Of a DNA stretch of 64,000 nt, positions 42,270 to 50,252 are shown piece after piece. This DNA is from Nocardia mexicana NBRC 108244 (GTDB lineage: Bacteria > Actinomycetota > Actinomycetes > Mycobacteriales > Mycobacteriaceae), in assembly GCF_001613165.1 (NCBI RefSeq), contig NZ_BDBV01000045.1, forward strand, positions 100,996 to 164,995, in the 5' to 3' direction. Below the pieces are notes generated by a model. That model ran no database searches, was not told the DNA's origin, and saw nothing but the letters and a program-made list of their open reading frames with translations. The translations under genes were made by a program, and so were the position numbers. Each line of letters begins with the position of its first letter. Within the stretch, counting starts at the first letter, position 1.

Positions 42270-42710
42270 CTACCCGCCGAAGACGTTGCAGCCGTAACCG
42301 AGGTGCACGCCGAGGCCGACGCGCAGGGCCAGGCTCGCCGGGGGCAGTTCGGCGGGCTGGCCGTCCTGGACGGCGGTGAGGAGATGCGGGCCCTGGGTGG
42401 CGGGCACCCATCCGCTCAGGGCGTAGCCGCCGACCGGCTTGATGCGGCCGACCGGAACGCCGTTGTCGAAGAAGGTGACCGGCGCGGACGGATCGTCCAC
42501 GAAGGCCTGCAGCGTGTAGTGGCAGCCCGTGCCGTAGTTGGTCGCCATCCCGAACGCCATATCCGGTGTGGCGCCCAGCCGGGTGACCGAGGCCTGCGCC
42601 GACTGCGGCATCGCCAGGCCGACGACGGCTGCCGTACCCAGTAGCCCCGCGCTCACCGCGGCGCGGACGCGCCGGCGCCGGGTGGCCGGAACTTCGCTGC
42701 GCTCTCTCAT
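42270..42710 (-). CDS. Secreted protein of unknown function
   Basis: This 146-residue protein has an Arg-rich n-region (TRRRRVRAA), a hydrophobic core and a cleavage site after AQA near residue 40, so it is exported. The mature part is about 105 residues, beta-rich (PVTFFDNGVPVGRIKPVGG, GWVPATQGPHLLTAV) and carries two cysteines (YGTGCHY and YGCNVFGG) that could form a disulfide. This resembles an Ig-like or bacterial surface domain, but I do not recognise the family. ATG 42710 has AAGG 6 nt upstream; ATG 42716 is an alternative. Confidence 0.65.
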   Translation of the reverse strand: MRERSEVPATRRRRVRAAVSAGLLGTAAVVGLAMPQSAQASVTRLGATPDMAFGMATNYGTGCHYTLQAFVDDPSAPVTFFDNGVPVGRIKPVGGYALSGWVPATQGPHLLTAVQDGQPAELPPASLALRVGLGVHLGYGCNVFGG

Positions 42711-42949
42711 GTCCATCCTTGTTCGTTCGCCGTGCGCCGGGCATGGGCCCGGCAGCATTGATCCTCGCGCGAGATCGGCATCGGGGAGGGGTGAATCGCC
42801 GAGGTTTGTGTCCATCGCCAACTCCGAGCGCCTTCCCGCGGCCCGCGAACCGTCCGGCGTAGGCTCGGAATTTGTCGAACAGCACCGCCGGACCTGCCCG
42901 GTCGGACCGGATGAGCCGTGGCACGCGTTGACAGGGAGGACGGGAGACC

Positions 42950-45247
42950 ATGCACCGCAAGGCACCGACACACGACATCGACGAGGCCGAGCTCAGCGTC
43001 ACACCTCCGAAGCACGAGGCCGCGGGCATGACGGCCGTGGCGGTAGCGCTGGAGCGCGGCGTCGAGGAGATGGGTCTCGTCCGCACCGGCCGCACCCTCG
43101 CCCGCCTCAACCAGCGCGACGGCTTCGACTGTCCCAGCTGCGCGTGGCCCGACCCGACCGGCACCCGCCGGGTCGCCGAATTCTGCGAGAACGGCGCCAA
43201 GGCGGTCGCCGAAGAGGCCACGCTGCGCACCGTGACGCCCGAATTCTTTGCCGCCCACCCGATTTCGGAGCTGGCGACCAAGTCCGGCTACTGGCTCGGC
43301 CAGCAGGGCCGCATCACCGAGCCGATGGTGCTGCGCCCCGGCGACACCCACTACTCCCCCATCCCCTGGGACGACGCCTACCGACTGATCGCGGAGTCGC
43401 TGCGCGGGCTGGCCTCTCCCGACGAGGCCGTCTTCTACACCTCCGGCCGCACCGCCAACGAGACGGCCTTCCTGTATCAGCTGCTGGCCCGGTCCTTCGG
43501 CACCAACAATCTGCCGGACTGCTCGAACATGTGCCACGAATCCTCCGGCGCCGCGCTGACCAGCTCCATCGGCATCGGCAAGGGTTCGGTGACGATCGAC
43601 GACTTCCCCCGGGCGGACCTGATCCTCATCGCCGGGCAGAATCCCGGCACCAACCATCCGCGGATGCTCAGCTCGCTGCAGCACGCCAAGAAGCACGGCG
43701 CCCGGATCATCGCGATCAACCCGCTGCCGGAGGCCGGGCTGCTCGGCTTCCGCGATCCGCAGACGGTCAAGGGCTACACCACCGGCCAGCGCATCGCCGA
43801 CGACTTCCTGCAGATCCGGCTCGGCGGGGATATGGCGCTGTTCCAGGGCCTAGGCAGGCTGCTGCTGGAGGCCGACGACCGCGCCCCGGGCTCCGTCGTC
43901 GACCGTGCCTTCGTCGACACCCACACCGCGGGCTTCGCCGAATACGAAAAGCAGCTGCGCGCGGTCGATCTGGCCGTGGTCGAGGAGGCCACCGGGCTGA
44001 GCCGCGACGAGTTGGAGCGCACCGCGCGGCTGCTCGCCGAATCGAAGGCCACCATCGTGTGCTGGGCCATGGGCCTCACCCAGCAGCGCCACGGGGTGCC
44101 CACCATCGAGGAGGCCACCAACCTGCTGTTGCTGCGCGGCATGATCGGCAAGCCGGGCGCGGGCGTGTGCCCGGTGCGCGGCCACTCCAACGTGCAGGGC
44201 GACCGGACCATGGGCATCTGGGAGCAGATGCCCGAAACCTTCCTCGCCGCACTGGATTCGGAATTCGGCATCACCAGCCCCCGCGAGCACGGCTGGGACA
44301 CCGTCGACTCCATCCGCGCGCTGCGCGACGGCCGGGCGAAGGTGTTCTTCGCCATGGGCGGCAACTTCGTCTCCGCCACCCCCGACACCGCGGTCACCGA
44401 GGCCGCGCTGCGCAGTTGCGAACTGACCGTGCACGTCTCGACCAAGCTCAACCGCAGTCACGTCGTGCACGGCGCCACCGCGCTCATCCTCCCCACCCTG
44501 GGCCGCACCGACGAGGACCTGTCGCCGAGCGGCGCCAAACAGCGTGTGTCCGTGGAGGATTCGATGTCGATGGTGCACCTGTCGGTGGGCCGGTTGCAGC
44601 CCGTCGGCCCGCAGCTGCGCAGCGAGGTCGCCATCGTGTGCGAGCTCGCCCGGGAACTGCTGGGATCCGACCATCCGGTGCCCTGGGACGAGTTCCGGCG
44701 CGACTACGACCGCATCCGCGACGCCATCTCCCGGGTCGTCCCCGGCTGCGCCGACTACAACGCGAAGGTGCGGCAGCGCAACGGCTTCCAGCTGCCCCAC
44801 CCGCCGCGCGACACCCGCGAATTCCGCACCGCGACCGGCAAGGCCAACTTCGCGGTCAACGAGCTGCGCTGGCTGCCGGTGCCCGAGGGCCGCCTGATCC
44901 TGCAGACCCTGCGCAGCCACGACCAGTACAACACCACCATCTACGGCCTCGACGACCGATACCGCGGCATCCATCACGGCCGCAAGGTGGTGCTGGTACA
45001 CCCGGACGACATCGCCGACCTCGGCTTCGCGGACGGCCAACTGGTGGACCTGATCTCGGAATGGACCGACGGCACCGAACGCCGCGTCACCGGATTCCGC
45101 CTGGTCGGCTACTCCACGCCCCGCGGCAATGCCGCCGCCTACTACCCCGAGACCAATCCCCTCGTCCCCTTGGACCATGTCGCCGAGCGGTCCAATACCC
45201 CGGTCTCCAAAGCCGTCACCATCCGCCTGGAACCCAGTACCGAATGA
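42950..45247 (+). CDS. FdhF/YdeP-family molybdopterin oxidoreductase
   Basis: This 765-residue enzyme of the formate-dehydrogenase-like YdeP family contains the FDCPSCAWPDP and EFCENGAKAVAEEA segments that hold the iron-sulfur site. SNMCHESSG puts Cys195 at the usual molybdenum-ligand position. GMIGKPGAGVCPVRGHSNVQGD and the C-terminal dinucleotide domain (TLRSHDQYNTTIYGLDDRYR) are typical. GGGAGG precedes ATG 42950. It is followed by fdhD, the sulfurtransferase needed for such enzymes, so the pair forms a functional unit. The substrate may be formate, but related YdeP proteins act in acid resistance. Confidence 0.9.
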   Translation: MHRKAPTHDIDEAELSVTPPKHEAAGMTAVAVALERGVEEMGLVRTGRTLARLNQRDGFDCPSCAWPDPTGTRRVAEFCENGAKAVAEEATLRTVTPEFFAAHPISELATKSGYWLGQQGRITEPMVLRPGDTHYSPIPWDDAYRLIAESLRGLASPDEAVFYTSGRTANETAFLYQLLARSFGTNNLPDCSNMCHESSGAALTSSIGIGKGSVTIDDFPRADLILIAGQNPGTNHPRMLSSLQHAKKHGARIIAINPLPEAGLLGFRDPQTVKGYTTGQRIADDFLQIRLGGDMALFQGLGRLLLEADDRAPGSVVDRAFVDTHTAGFAEYEKQLRAVDLAVVEEATGLSRDELERTARLLAESKATIVCWAMGLTQQRHGVPTIEEATNLLLLRGMIGKPGAGVCPVRGHSNVQGDRTMGIWEQMPETFLAALDSEFGITSPREHGWDTVDSIRALRDGRAKVFFAMGGNFVSATPDTAVTEAALRSCELTVHVSTKLNRSHVVHGATALILPTLGRTDEDLSPSGAKQRVSVEDSMSMVHLSVGRLQPVGPQLRSEVAIVCELARELLGSDHPVPWDEFRRDYDRIRDAISRVVPGCADYNAKVRQRNGFQLPHPPRDTREFRTATGKANFAVNELRWLPVPEGRLILQTLRSHDQYNTTIYGLDDRYRGIHHGRKVVLVHPDDIADLGFADGQLVDLISEWTDGTERRVTGFRLVGYSTPRGNAAAYYPETNPLVPLDHVAERSNTPVSKAVTIRLEPSTE

Positions 45248-45302
45248 TGTTGCACAGCAATCCCACCTCTCCGGTGAGCGAGAACCGCAGGAGGGCTTCC
45301 TC

Positions 45303-46157
45303 GTGAGCAGAGTTACCGCACGACGGAAGACGATCCGCGTCACGCCTACCGGGCGTACCCAGCGCCCGGACACGCTGGCGGTCGAGGAACCCCTGGAACT
45401 ACGCGTGGACGGGCAGTCGCTGACCGTCACCATGCGCACCCCGGGCGGCGATATCGACCTCGCCCACGGATTCCTGTTGAGCGAGAACATCATCGGCGCG
45501 CGCGAGGACATCGTCTCGGCCCGCTACTGCGCGGGCACCGATGAGAACGGGCACAACACCTACAACGTGCTCGACATCCAATTGCGTACGCCCACACCGA
45601 TCCTCGCCCGCAGCTTCCTCACCACCAGCGCCTGCGGGCTGTGCGGCAAGACCGCCCTCGACGAGGTGCGCACTCGCACCCGCTTCCCCCTCCCCGCGGA
45701 CGGGCCGGTCGTCGACCCCGACGTGCTCGCCGCGCTGCCGGACGAACTGCGCTCGCGCCAAACGGTTTTCGACGCCACCGGCGGCCTGCACGCGGCCGGG
45801 CTGTTCACCACCGACGGCACGGCGCTCGCGGTGCGCGAGGATGTCGGCAGGCACAACGCGGTCGACAAGGTCATCGGCTGGGCGCTGCGCGAGGGCCGCA
45901 TCCCCGCCCACGACCTCGTCCTGGTTGTGAGTGGCCGCGCCTCCTTCGAACTGGTGCAGAAGGCGGTCACGGCGGGCATCCCCGTCCTCGGCGCCGTCTC
46001 CGCCCCCAGCTCGCTGGCCGTCGACCTGGCCGCCGACTCCGGCCTCACCCTCGCCGGATTCCTGCGCGGCGACACGATGAACATCTACACCGGCGCCCAC
46101 AGACTGGGACTGGGTGACTCCATCGCCGCGTCGAACGGTGCTACGCTGCGCGATTAG
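45303..46157 (+). CDS. fdhD: Formate dehydrogenase accessory sulfurtransferase
   Basis: FdhD carries sulfur from a cysteine desulfurase to the molybdenum cofactor of formate-dehydrogenase-type enzymes. The 284-residue protein has the catalytic SACGLCGK (CxxC) motif, LAVREDVGRHNAVDKVIGW and GRASFELVQKAVTAGIP, all FdhD hallmarks. GTG 45303 follows GGAGGG. It lies 55 bp after its probable client fdhF-like gene. Its stop codon TAG overlaps the KstR-like box of the next gene. Confidence 0.95.
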   Translation: MSRVTARRKTIRVTPTGRTQRPDTLAVEEPLELRVDGQSLTVTMRTPGGDIDLAHGFLLSENIIGAREDIVSARYCAGTDENGHNTYNVLDIQLRTPTPILARSFLTTSACGLCGKTALDEVRTRTRFPLPADGPVVDPDVLAALPDELRSRQTVFDATGGLHAAGLFTTDGTALAVREDVGRHNAVDKVIGWALREGRIPAHDLVLVVSGRASFELVQKAVTAGIPVLGAVSAPSSLAVDLAADSGLTLAGFLRGDTMNIYTGAHRLGLGDSIAASNGATLRD

Positions 46158-46168
46158 AACACGTTTCA
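46155..46168. promoter_or_regulatory. KstR-type operator
   Basis: TAGAACACGTTTCA matches the published KstR motif TnnAACnnGTTnnA at every fixed position. KstR represses cholesterol/steroid catabolism genes in mycobacteria and rhodococci. The box lies 17 bp before the ketosteroid-isomerase start and overlaps the fdhD stop codon. Confidence 0.75.
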
Positions 46169-46185
46169 ATTCGGCGGGAGTTTCC

Positions 46186-46560
46186 ATGGCAGCGCAGCAG
46201 ATCCGCGAGGCGGTCGAACGGTACGTACAGCTGGTCGAGACCGGCCCGACCGCGGAAATCCTGGCGCTCTACGCCCCGGATGCCGTCGTCGAGGATCCGA
46301 TCGGCAGCGACCCCCGCCGCGGACACGCCGCCATCGGCGAGCTCTACGACGCGCTCGCACAGGTGCAGCGCAAGACCGAACTGCACACCCTCCGCATCAA
46401 CGGCAACCACGCCGCGGTGTCGTTCACGCTGGTGACGGAGGCGGGTGGCTCCCGGATGACGCTGTCCCCGATCGACGTGATGGAATTCGACGACGACGGC
46501 CGGATCACCGGTATGCGCGCCTACTGGGGTCCGGACGACATGCAGGTCGACAAGATCTGA
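46186..46560 (+). CDS. Ketosteroid (delta5-3-keto) isomerase
   Basis: This 124-residue NTF2-fold protein closely parallels the classical Comamonas isomerase: RYVQLVETG (Tyr13), VVEDPIGSDPRRG (Asp37) and LSPIDVMEF (Asp97) supply counterparts of catalytic Tyr14, Asp38 and Asp99. It should convert 5-ene-3-keto steroids to 4-ene-3-keto steroids. GGGAG stands 5 nt before ATG 46186. The KstR box upstream and this catalytic triad point to a role in steroid catabolism, although no other steroid gene is next to it. Confidence 0.85.
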   Translation: MAAQQIREAVERYVQLVETGPTAEILALYAPDAVVEDPIGSDPRRGHAAIGELYDALAQVQRKTELHTLRINGNHAAVSFTLVTEAGGSRMTLSPIDVMEFDDDGRITGMRAYWGPDDMQVDKI

Positions 46561-46580
46561 CGCGTACGGAACGCACAGGG

Positions 46581-46607
46581 CCGCAGCGAGTCTCGAGCTC
46601 GCTCCGG
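46581..46607 (+). terminator. Hairpin after the ketosteroid isomerase gene
   Basis: CCGCAGCGAG (46581-46590) and CTCGCTCCGG (46598-46607) pair with one mismatch around a 7-nt loop, 20 bp after the stop. No U-run follows. Confidence 0.45.
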
Positions 46608-46705
46608 CGGTCCGCGGTTCCGAATCGCGGTGAGCGCAACCCGTGTCGACAAGTCGTGCGCCTCGCTAATGTCTCCTGGTCGGATGATGTTGTGGAGGAG
46701 TGCGC

Positions 46706-47425
46706 GTGACCCTCGAGTCGGCCATTGATGTCGATACCTCGCTGCACCCGCTCGACGACCCGGTTCGGGGATCGCTGCGTGGCGAACACCGCCGGTTCGC
46801 GAGCTGGGTGGGCCGGATCGGGCGCTACGACCCGGAGGTCGCCCGGTTCGTCGGCCATCCGGCGGTGCTGGACGCGCAGGACTGGGCCGATCTTGCCACG
46901 CTCCTCGGACCCGGTGGCAGCACCGGACTGCGCGGTCCCGACCATGTGCCGCCCGACGGCTGGACGGTCCTGGACAAACTTCCGTCGGTGCAGATGGACG
47001 GCACCGGGCTGCGCGTCGCCCACGACCCGGAGTTCGAGGTGCTCACCGCCGCGGACGTACCCGAGATCCTGGAGCTGATCGCCCGCACCGAGCCCGGGCC
47101 CTACGCGCCGCGGACCATCGAGATGGGGACCTACCTGGGCCTGCGGGTGGACGGCCGGTTGGTGGCGATGGCGGGCGAACGCATGCATCCGCCCGGCTGG
47201 ACCGAGATCAGCGCCGTCTGCACCGACGCCGAATTCCGTGGCCGCGGCCTCGCCTCGCGCCTGATCCGCGCGGTCGGCGCGGGCATCCGGGCCCGCGGCG
47301 AGACACCGTTCCTGCACGCACTCGCCCGCAACACGACGGCGATCAGCCTCTACGAAACACTGGGCTTCACCCTGCGCCAGCGCTCCGCCCTCACCATCGT
47401 GCAAGCACCCTCGGATCTCAACTGA
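46706..47425 (+). CDS. GNAT-family N-acetyltransferase
   Basis: This 239-residue protein has a C-terminal GNAT domain with the acetyl-CoA loop CTDAEFRGRGLASRLIRAVG (about residues 172-191) and the closing NTTAISLYETLGFTLR. The N-terminal half is a second, degenerate domain, as in FR47-like proteins. GTG 46706 was chosen because GGAGGAG (46694-46700) lies 5 nt before it; the ORF could begin at 46700. The substrate is unknown. Confidence 0.85.
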   Translation: MTLESAIDVDTSLHPLDDPVRGSLRGEHRRFASWVGRIGRYDPEVARFVGHPAVLDAQDWADLATLLGPGGSTGLRGPDHVPPDGWTVLDKLPSVQMDGTGLRVAHDPEFEVLTAADVPEILELIARTEPGPYAPRTIEMGTYLGLRVDGRLVAMAGERMHPPGWTEISAVCTDAEFRGRGLASRLIRAVGAGIRARGETPFLHALARNTTAISLYETLGFTLRQRSALTIVQAPSDLN

Positions 47426-47538
47426 TACGTGCTGGCGAAGAGGATCCCGGCCAAACATGCCGGGAATACAAGGACGTAGAACCAGCACTCCCAGACCTAT
47501 CCGGCCCCCCACCCGACTGCCCACCATCCTTCCGTCGT

Positions 47539-47746
47539 GCCGTCCACCCGCCCCATTCCGACGTGCCGACCACCCGCCTCATTCCGACGAGCCGACCACC
47601 CACCTCACTCCGGCGAGCCGACCACCCGCCTCACTCCGACGTGCCGACCACCCGCCTCACTCCGACGTGCCGACCACCCGCCTCACTCCGACGAGCCAAC
47701 CACCCGCCTCACTCCGACGAGCCAACCACCCGCCTCATTTCCGGCG
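47539..47746. repeat. Eight copies of a 26-bp tandem repeat
   Basis: Units with the core GCCGACCACCCGCCTCACTC begin at 47539, 47565, 47591, 47617, 47643, 47669, 47695 and 47721, an exact 26-bp period. The first and last copies are the most diverged. 26 is not a multiple of 3, so it is not coding. It lies between the GNAT gene and a membrane protein gene. The rest of the 47426-47834 gap holds nothing recognised. Confidence 0.92.
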
Positions 47747-47834
47747 TGCTTTTGGCCGGAATCCACCTTGTACACACCGAATGTCCGGTTTACCGTGACA
47801 GCAACCGGTATGGGGCGGGCGAACGGAGGATCCG

Positions 47835-48362
47835 ATGCGGATCTCGGTGCAGCGGGCGGGCGACAACCTGCGGGTGCGGATGCGGTTGGACGTCAATCGG
47901 CGGCGGTGGCTGATCACGAACATCTCGCTGTGGGTAGCGGCGGTGATCGGCGCGGTCACCGGCCTGTGGGCGATCTTCGCGCCCGCCGCCTGGTATCGCA
48001 GCTTCCCGGGGCTCGGCCTGAACTGGATCGCCGCCGACGGACCCTACAACCACCACCTCTCCGGTGATGTCGGCGCGTTCTTCCTGGCGATGGCCGCGGT
48101 GACGGCGGCGGCCCTCTACTTCGGCGACAGCCTGCTGGCGCGCGTCGCCGGACTCGGCTGGCTCGTATTCGGCGTCCCGCACCTCATCTACCACATCGCC
48201 CACAAGCCCGCCGAATTGTCCACGGGCAGCTACACTCTCAGCCTCATCAGCTCCGCCCTACTCCCCGCCGTGGGCCTGGCCGCCATGCTCGCCGCCCCCC
48301 GCGAGCGCGTCCAACTCCGAGACCCGGCCCCCTGGACCATCCGCCTCCGCCGCCGCCACTGA
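47835..48362 (+). CDS. Four-segment membrane protein
   Basis: This 175-residue protein has four hydrophobic segments: ITNISLWVAAVIGAVTGLWA, then two near residues 70-115 (FFLAMAAVTAAALYF; GLGWLVFGVPHLIYHI) and a last one before the tail (LISSALLPAVGLAAML). WYRSFPGLGLNWIA lies in the first loop. It is common in Nocardia and Mycobacterium as a hypothetical protein (DUF4345/DoxX-like architecture possible). GGAGG precedes ATG 47835. The function is unknown. Confidence 0.75.
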   Translation: MRISVQRAGDNLRVRMRLDVNRRRWLITNISLWVAAVIGAVTGLWAIFAPAAWYRSFPGLGLNWIAADGPYNHHLSGDVGAFFLAMAAVTAAALYFGDSLLARVAGLGWLVFGVPHLIYHIAHKPAELSTGSYTLSLISSALLPAVGLAAMLAAPRERVQLRDPAPWTIRLRRRH

Positions 48363-48410
48363 CCCCGACGCGCCTCCCCGCCACTGACCCACACACCGCT
48401 ACCTCCCCTA

Positions 48411-48632
48411 TCCCGCACAGCCACTCGTCCGGCCCCGCGCAGCCACTCCTCCGGCCCCGCGCGGCTACCCTCCGATCCCGCGCGGCCACTCCTCCGATTC
48501 CTGCGCGGCCACTCCTCCGATCCCGCGCGGCTACCCTCCGATCCCGCGCGGCTACTCCTCCGATCCCCGCCCGTGGCTACTCCCGATCCCGCACGGCCAC
48601 ATCCTCCGATCCCGCGCGGCCACTTCACCCAT
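48411..48632. repeat. About ten degenerate 21-23-bp tandem repeats
   Basis: Units close to CCCGCGCGGCCACTCCTCCGAT follow one another with small length changes (21-23 bp) and point differences. They fill most of the gap between the membrane protein gene and marR. Frame is not preserved, so they are not coding. The rest of 48363-48826 shows only the hairpin listed separately. Confidence 0.8.
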
Positions 48633-48657
48633 CCCCACACGGCTCTTTCGTGTGGGG
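48633..48657. terminator. Hairpin at the end of the 22-bp repeat array
   Basis: CCCCACACG (48633-48641) and CGTGTGGGG (48649-48657) pair perfectly around a 7-nt loop; a short T-run (GATTTT) follows on the plus strand. It may end the transcript of the membrane protein gene. Confidence 0.45.
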
Positions 48658-48826
48658 CGATGATTTTGGGGGCACGGAGCCGTCGTAACAAGTGAAGCCG
48701 CCCAGGCGATTTCCGGACAAAGGGATAAAGGTTCAACGGCGAACCACGGGGGGTCAATGGCGATCCCCGTCCACGGGCGCGGCCGGTGCTCCGGCCGTCA
48801 CCGATTCCGATCCGGAGCCGGCGCCG

Positions 48827-49285
48827 TCACGCAGAGGTGACGCCCCCGCCGGCGATCTCCTCGCGAGGCAGGGCGGCGAGGGTGATGAGGGAGTTGAGGA
48901 AGCCGCGACGGTCGGCGGCCGGCAGCCGACCCAGCAGCCCTTCCTCCATGGCCTGGATGTCGGCCTGGGCCGCGTCGGCCAGGGCCCGGCCCTCGGGGGT
49001 GAGGGCCAGCAATTTCGCCCGCCGATCCGCGGGATCGGGCCGCCGCTCGATCAGCCCGCGCTCCTGCAGATCGTCGAGGATCGGAATGATGCGGGTCTTG
49101 TCCGCACCGATCTCCTCCGCCAGCACACCCTGACCCCGCGCGGGTCCGCGCCCGAGCGCCAGCAGCACCGAGTACGCCCACATGCTCACCCCGTGCGATT
49201 CCAGGATCGGCCGCTCGGCCGCCATCAGGCCGCGGGCGAGCGGCGCGATCATCGCTGCCAGATCCGGACGCTCCGTCTTTGCCAT
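48827..49285 (-). CDS. MarR-family repressor
   Basis: This 152-residue winged-helix protein contains VSMWAYSVLLALGRGP, VLAEEIGADKTRIIPILDDL (recognition helix) and DPADRRAKLLALTPEG (wing). TAAATT (49298-49293) lies 7 nt before ATG 49285 on the minus strand, so the transcript is probably leaderless. It is divergent from the TIGR03086 gene; nested palindromes at 49341-49356 are its likely operator. Confidence 0.88.
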   Translation of the reverse strand: MAKTERPDLAAMIAPLARGLMAAERPILESHGVSMWAYSVLLALGRGPARGQGVLAEEIGADKTRIIPILDDLQERGLIERRPDPADRRAKLLALTPEGRALADAAQADIQAMEEGLLGRLPAADRRGFLNSLITLAALPREEIAGGGVTSA

Positions 49286-49319
49286 GCGGACAAATTTACG
49301 CGGTTCCAGATAATAAGCA

Positions 49320-49356
49320 TGGACATACGATATGCATCAGCTTATGATAAGCTTAT
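49320..49356 (+). promoter_or_regulatory. Leaderless promoter with overlapping palindromes
   Basis: -35 TGGACA (49320-49325), a 17-bp spacer and -10 TATGAT (49343-49348) are followed by 6 nt and ATG 49355. The palindromes CTTATGATAAG (49341-49351) and ATAAGCTTAT (49347-49356) overlap each other, the -10 and the start codon, so a bound MarR dimer would block initiation. Confidence 0.75.
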
Positions 49357-49948
49357 GTCTGATATTCGTGAACCGCACCGGCGCGCCGTGAACTACAGCG
49401 TCGACATCGTCGCCAACCTGACCCCCGCCGACCTGGATCGGCCCACCCCCTGTGCCGCCTGGAAACTCTCGGACCTGTTGGCCCACATGACGGTTCAGCA
49501 CCGCGGATTCGCGGCGGCCGCCCGCGGCCACGGCGCCGACCTCACGGTGTGGGAAACCGGCCCGCTCGCCGACGATCCGGCCGCGGCCTACGCCGAGGCC
49601 GCCGCCGATGTCGTGGCCGCCTTCGCCGAACCGGGCGCGCTGGACCGGACCCTCGAGCTGCCGGAGTTCGGGCCGGGATTCACCGCCCCCGGCAGCATGG
49701 CCATCGGCTTTCACTTCATCGACTACGTCGTGCACGGCTGGGACGCGGCCCGCGCGCTCGACCTGCCGTACGTCCTCGACGACGAACTGGCCGAACCCGC
49801 ACTGGAGATCGCACTCGGCGTCCCCGACACCGAACAGCGGGAGCAGCCCGGTTCGCCCTTCGCGCGGGCACTTCCGGCCGCCGACACCGACACCCCGCTC
49901 GACCGCATCCTCCGCGCCCTCGGCCGCTCCCCCGACTGGACCCCGTAA
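49355..49948 (+). CDS. TIGR03086-family metal-binding protein (DinB/MDMPI fold)
   Basis: This 197-residue protein begins with the mycothiol-dependent maleylpyruvate-isomerase-like four-helix domain: LDRPTPCAAWKLSDLLAHMT near 30-50 and the metal-ligand histidine region MAIGFHFIDYVVHGWDAARA near 115-135. Many such proteins use mycothiol or a divalent metal; the substrate is unknown. The start lies directly after a near-consensus promoter, and it is controlled with the divergent MarR. Confidence 0.85.
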   Translation: MSDIREPHRRAVNYSVDIVANLTPADLDRPTPCAAWKLSDLLAHMTVQHRGFAAAARGHGADLTVWETGPLADDPAAAYAEAAADVVAAFAEPGALDRTLELPEFGPGFTAPGSMAIGFHFIDYVVHGWDAARALDLPYVLDDELAEPALEIALGVPDTEQREQPGSPFARALPAADTDTPLDRILRALGRSPDWTP

Positions 49949-50193
49949 TCTAGTGTGTCCAGCGCCACACTTCTTCCGCCCCGCGGCCGGTTTCGAGGAC
50001 GAGCGCGGCGGCATTCGGCCAATGGCGAGATCCGAGCCCCGTCTCTCGCCTCGGCGCGGTGGACCCGGGCACGGCATGGCCGGCGACGAGTTCAGCGCTG
50101 AACCGGAGGACCGACGAAGTTCCTCACCGCGGGGGCGGCCCGACCACAGCCGTCCCCGCTTCGGGCACCGTGGTGGCCGTCACTTCCGATACC

Positions 50194-50220
50194 CGTCACG
50201 TCCGGCGATGGTCTCTCGTC
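50194..50220 (+). promoter_or_regulatory. ECF41-like promoter before the CMD-family gene
   Basis: CGTCACG (50194-50200), 16 bp, CGTC (50217-50220). The -10 is the exact ECF41 signature and the -35 keeps the GTCAC core of TGTCACA. ECF41 factors typically activate carboxymuconolactone-decarboxylase-like genes, which is what follows. The rest of 49949-50252 shows nothing further. Confidence 0.5.
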
Positions 50221-50252
50221 CAAGGGATAGCACCCCGCAGAAGGAGAGAACC

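Noticed and set aside
47539..47746. CRISPR array
   Set aside because: The 26-bp units are contiguous with no unique spacers and no cas gene is near.
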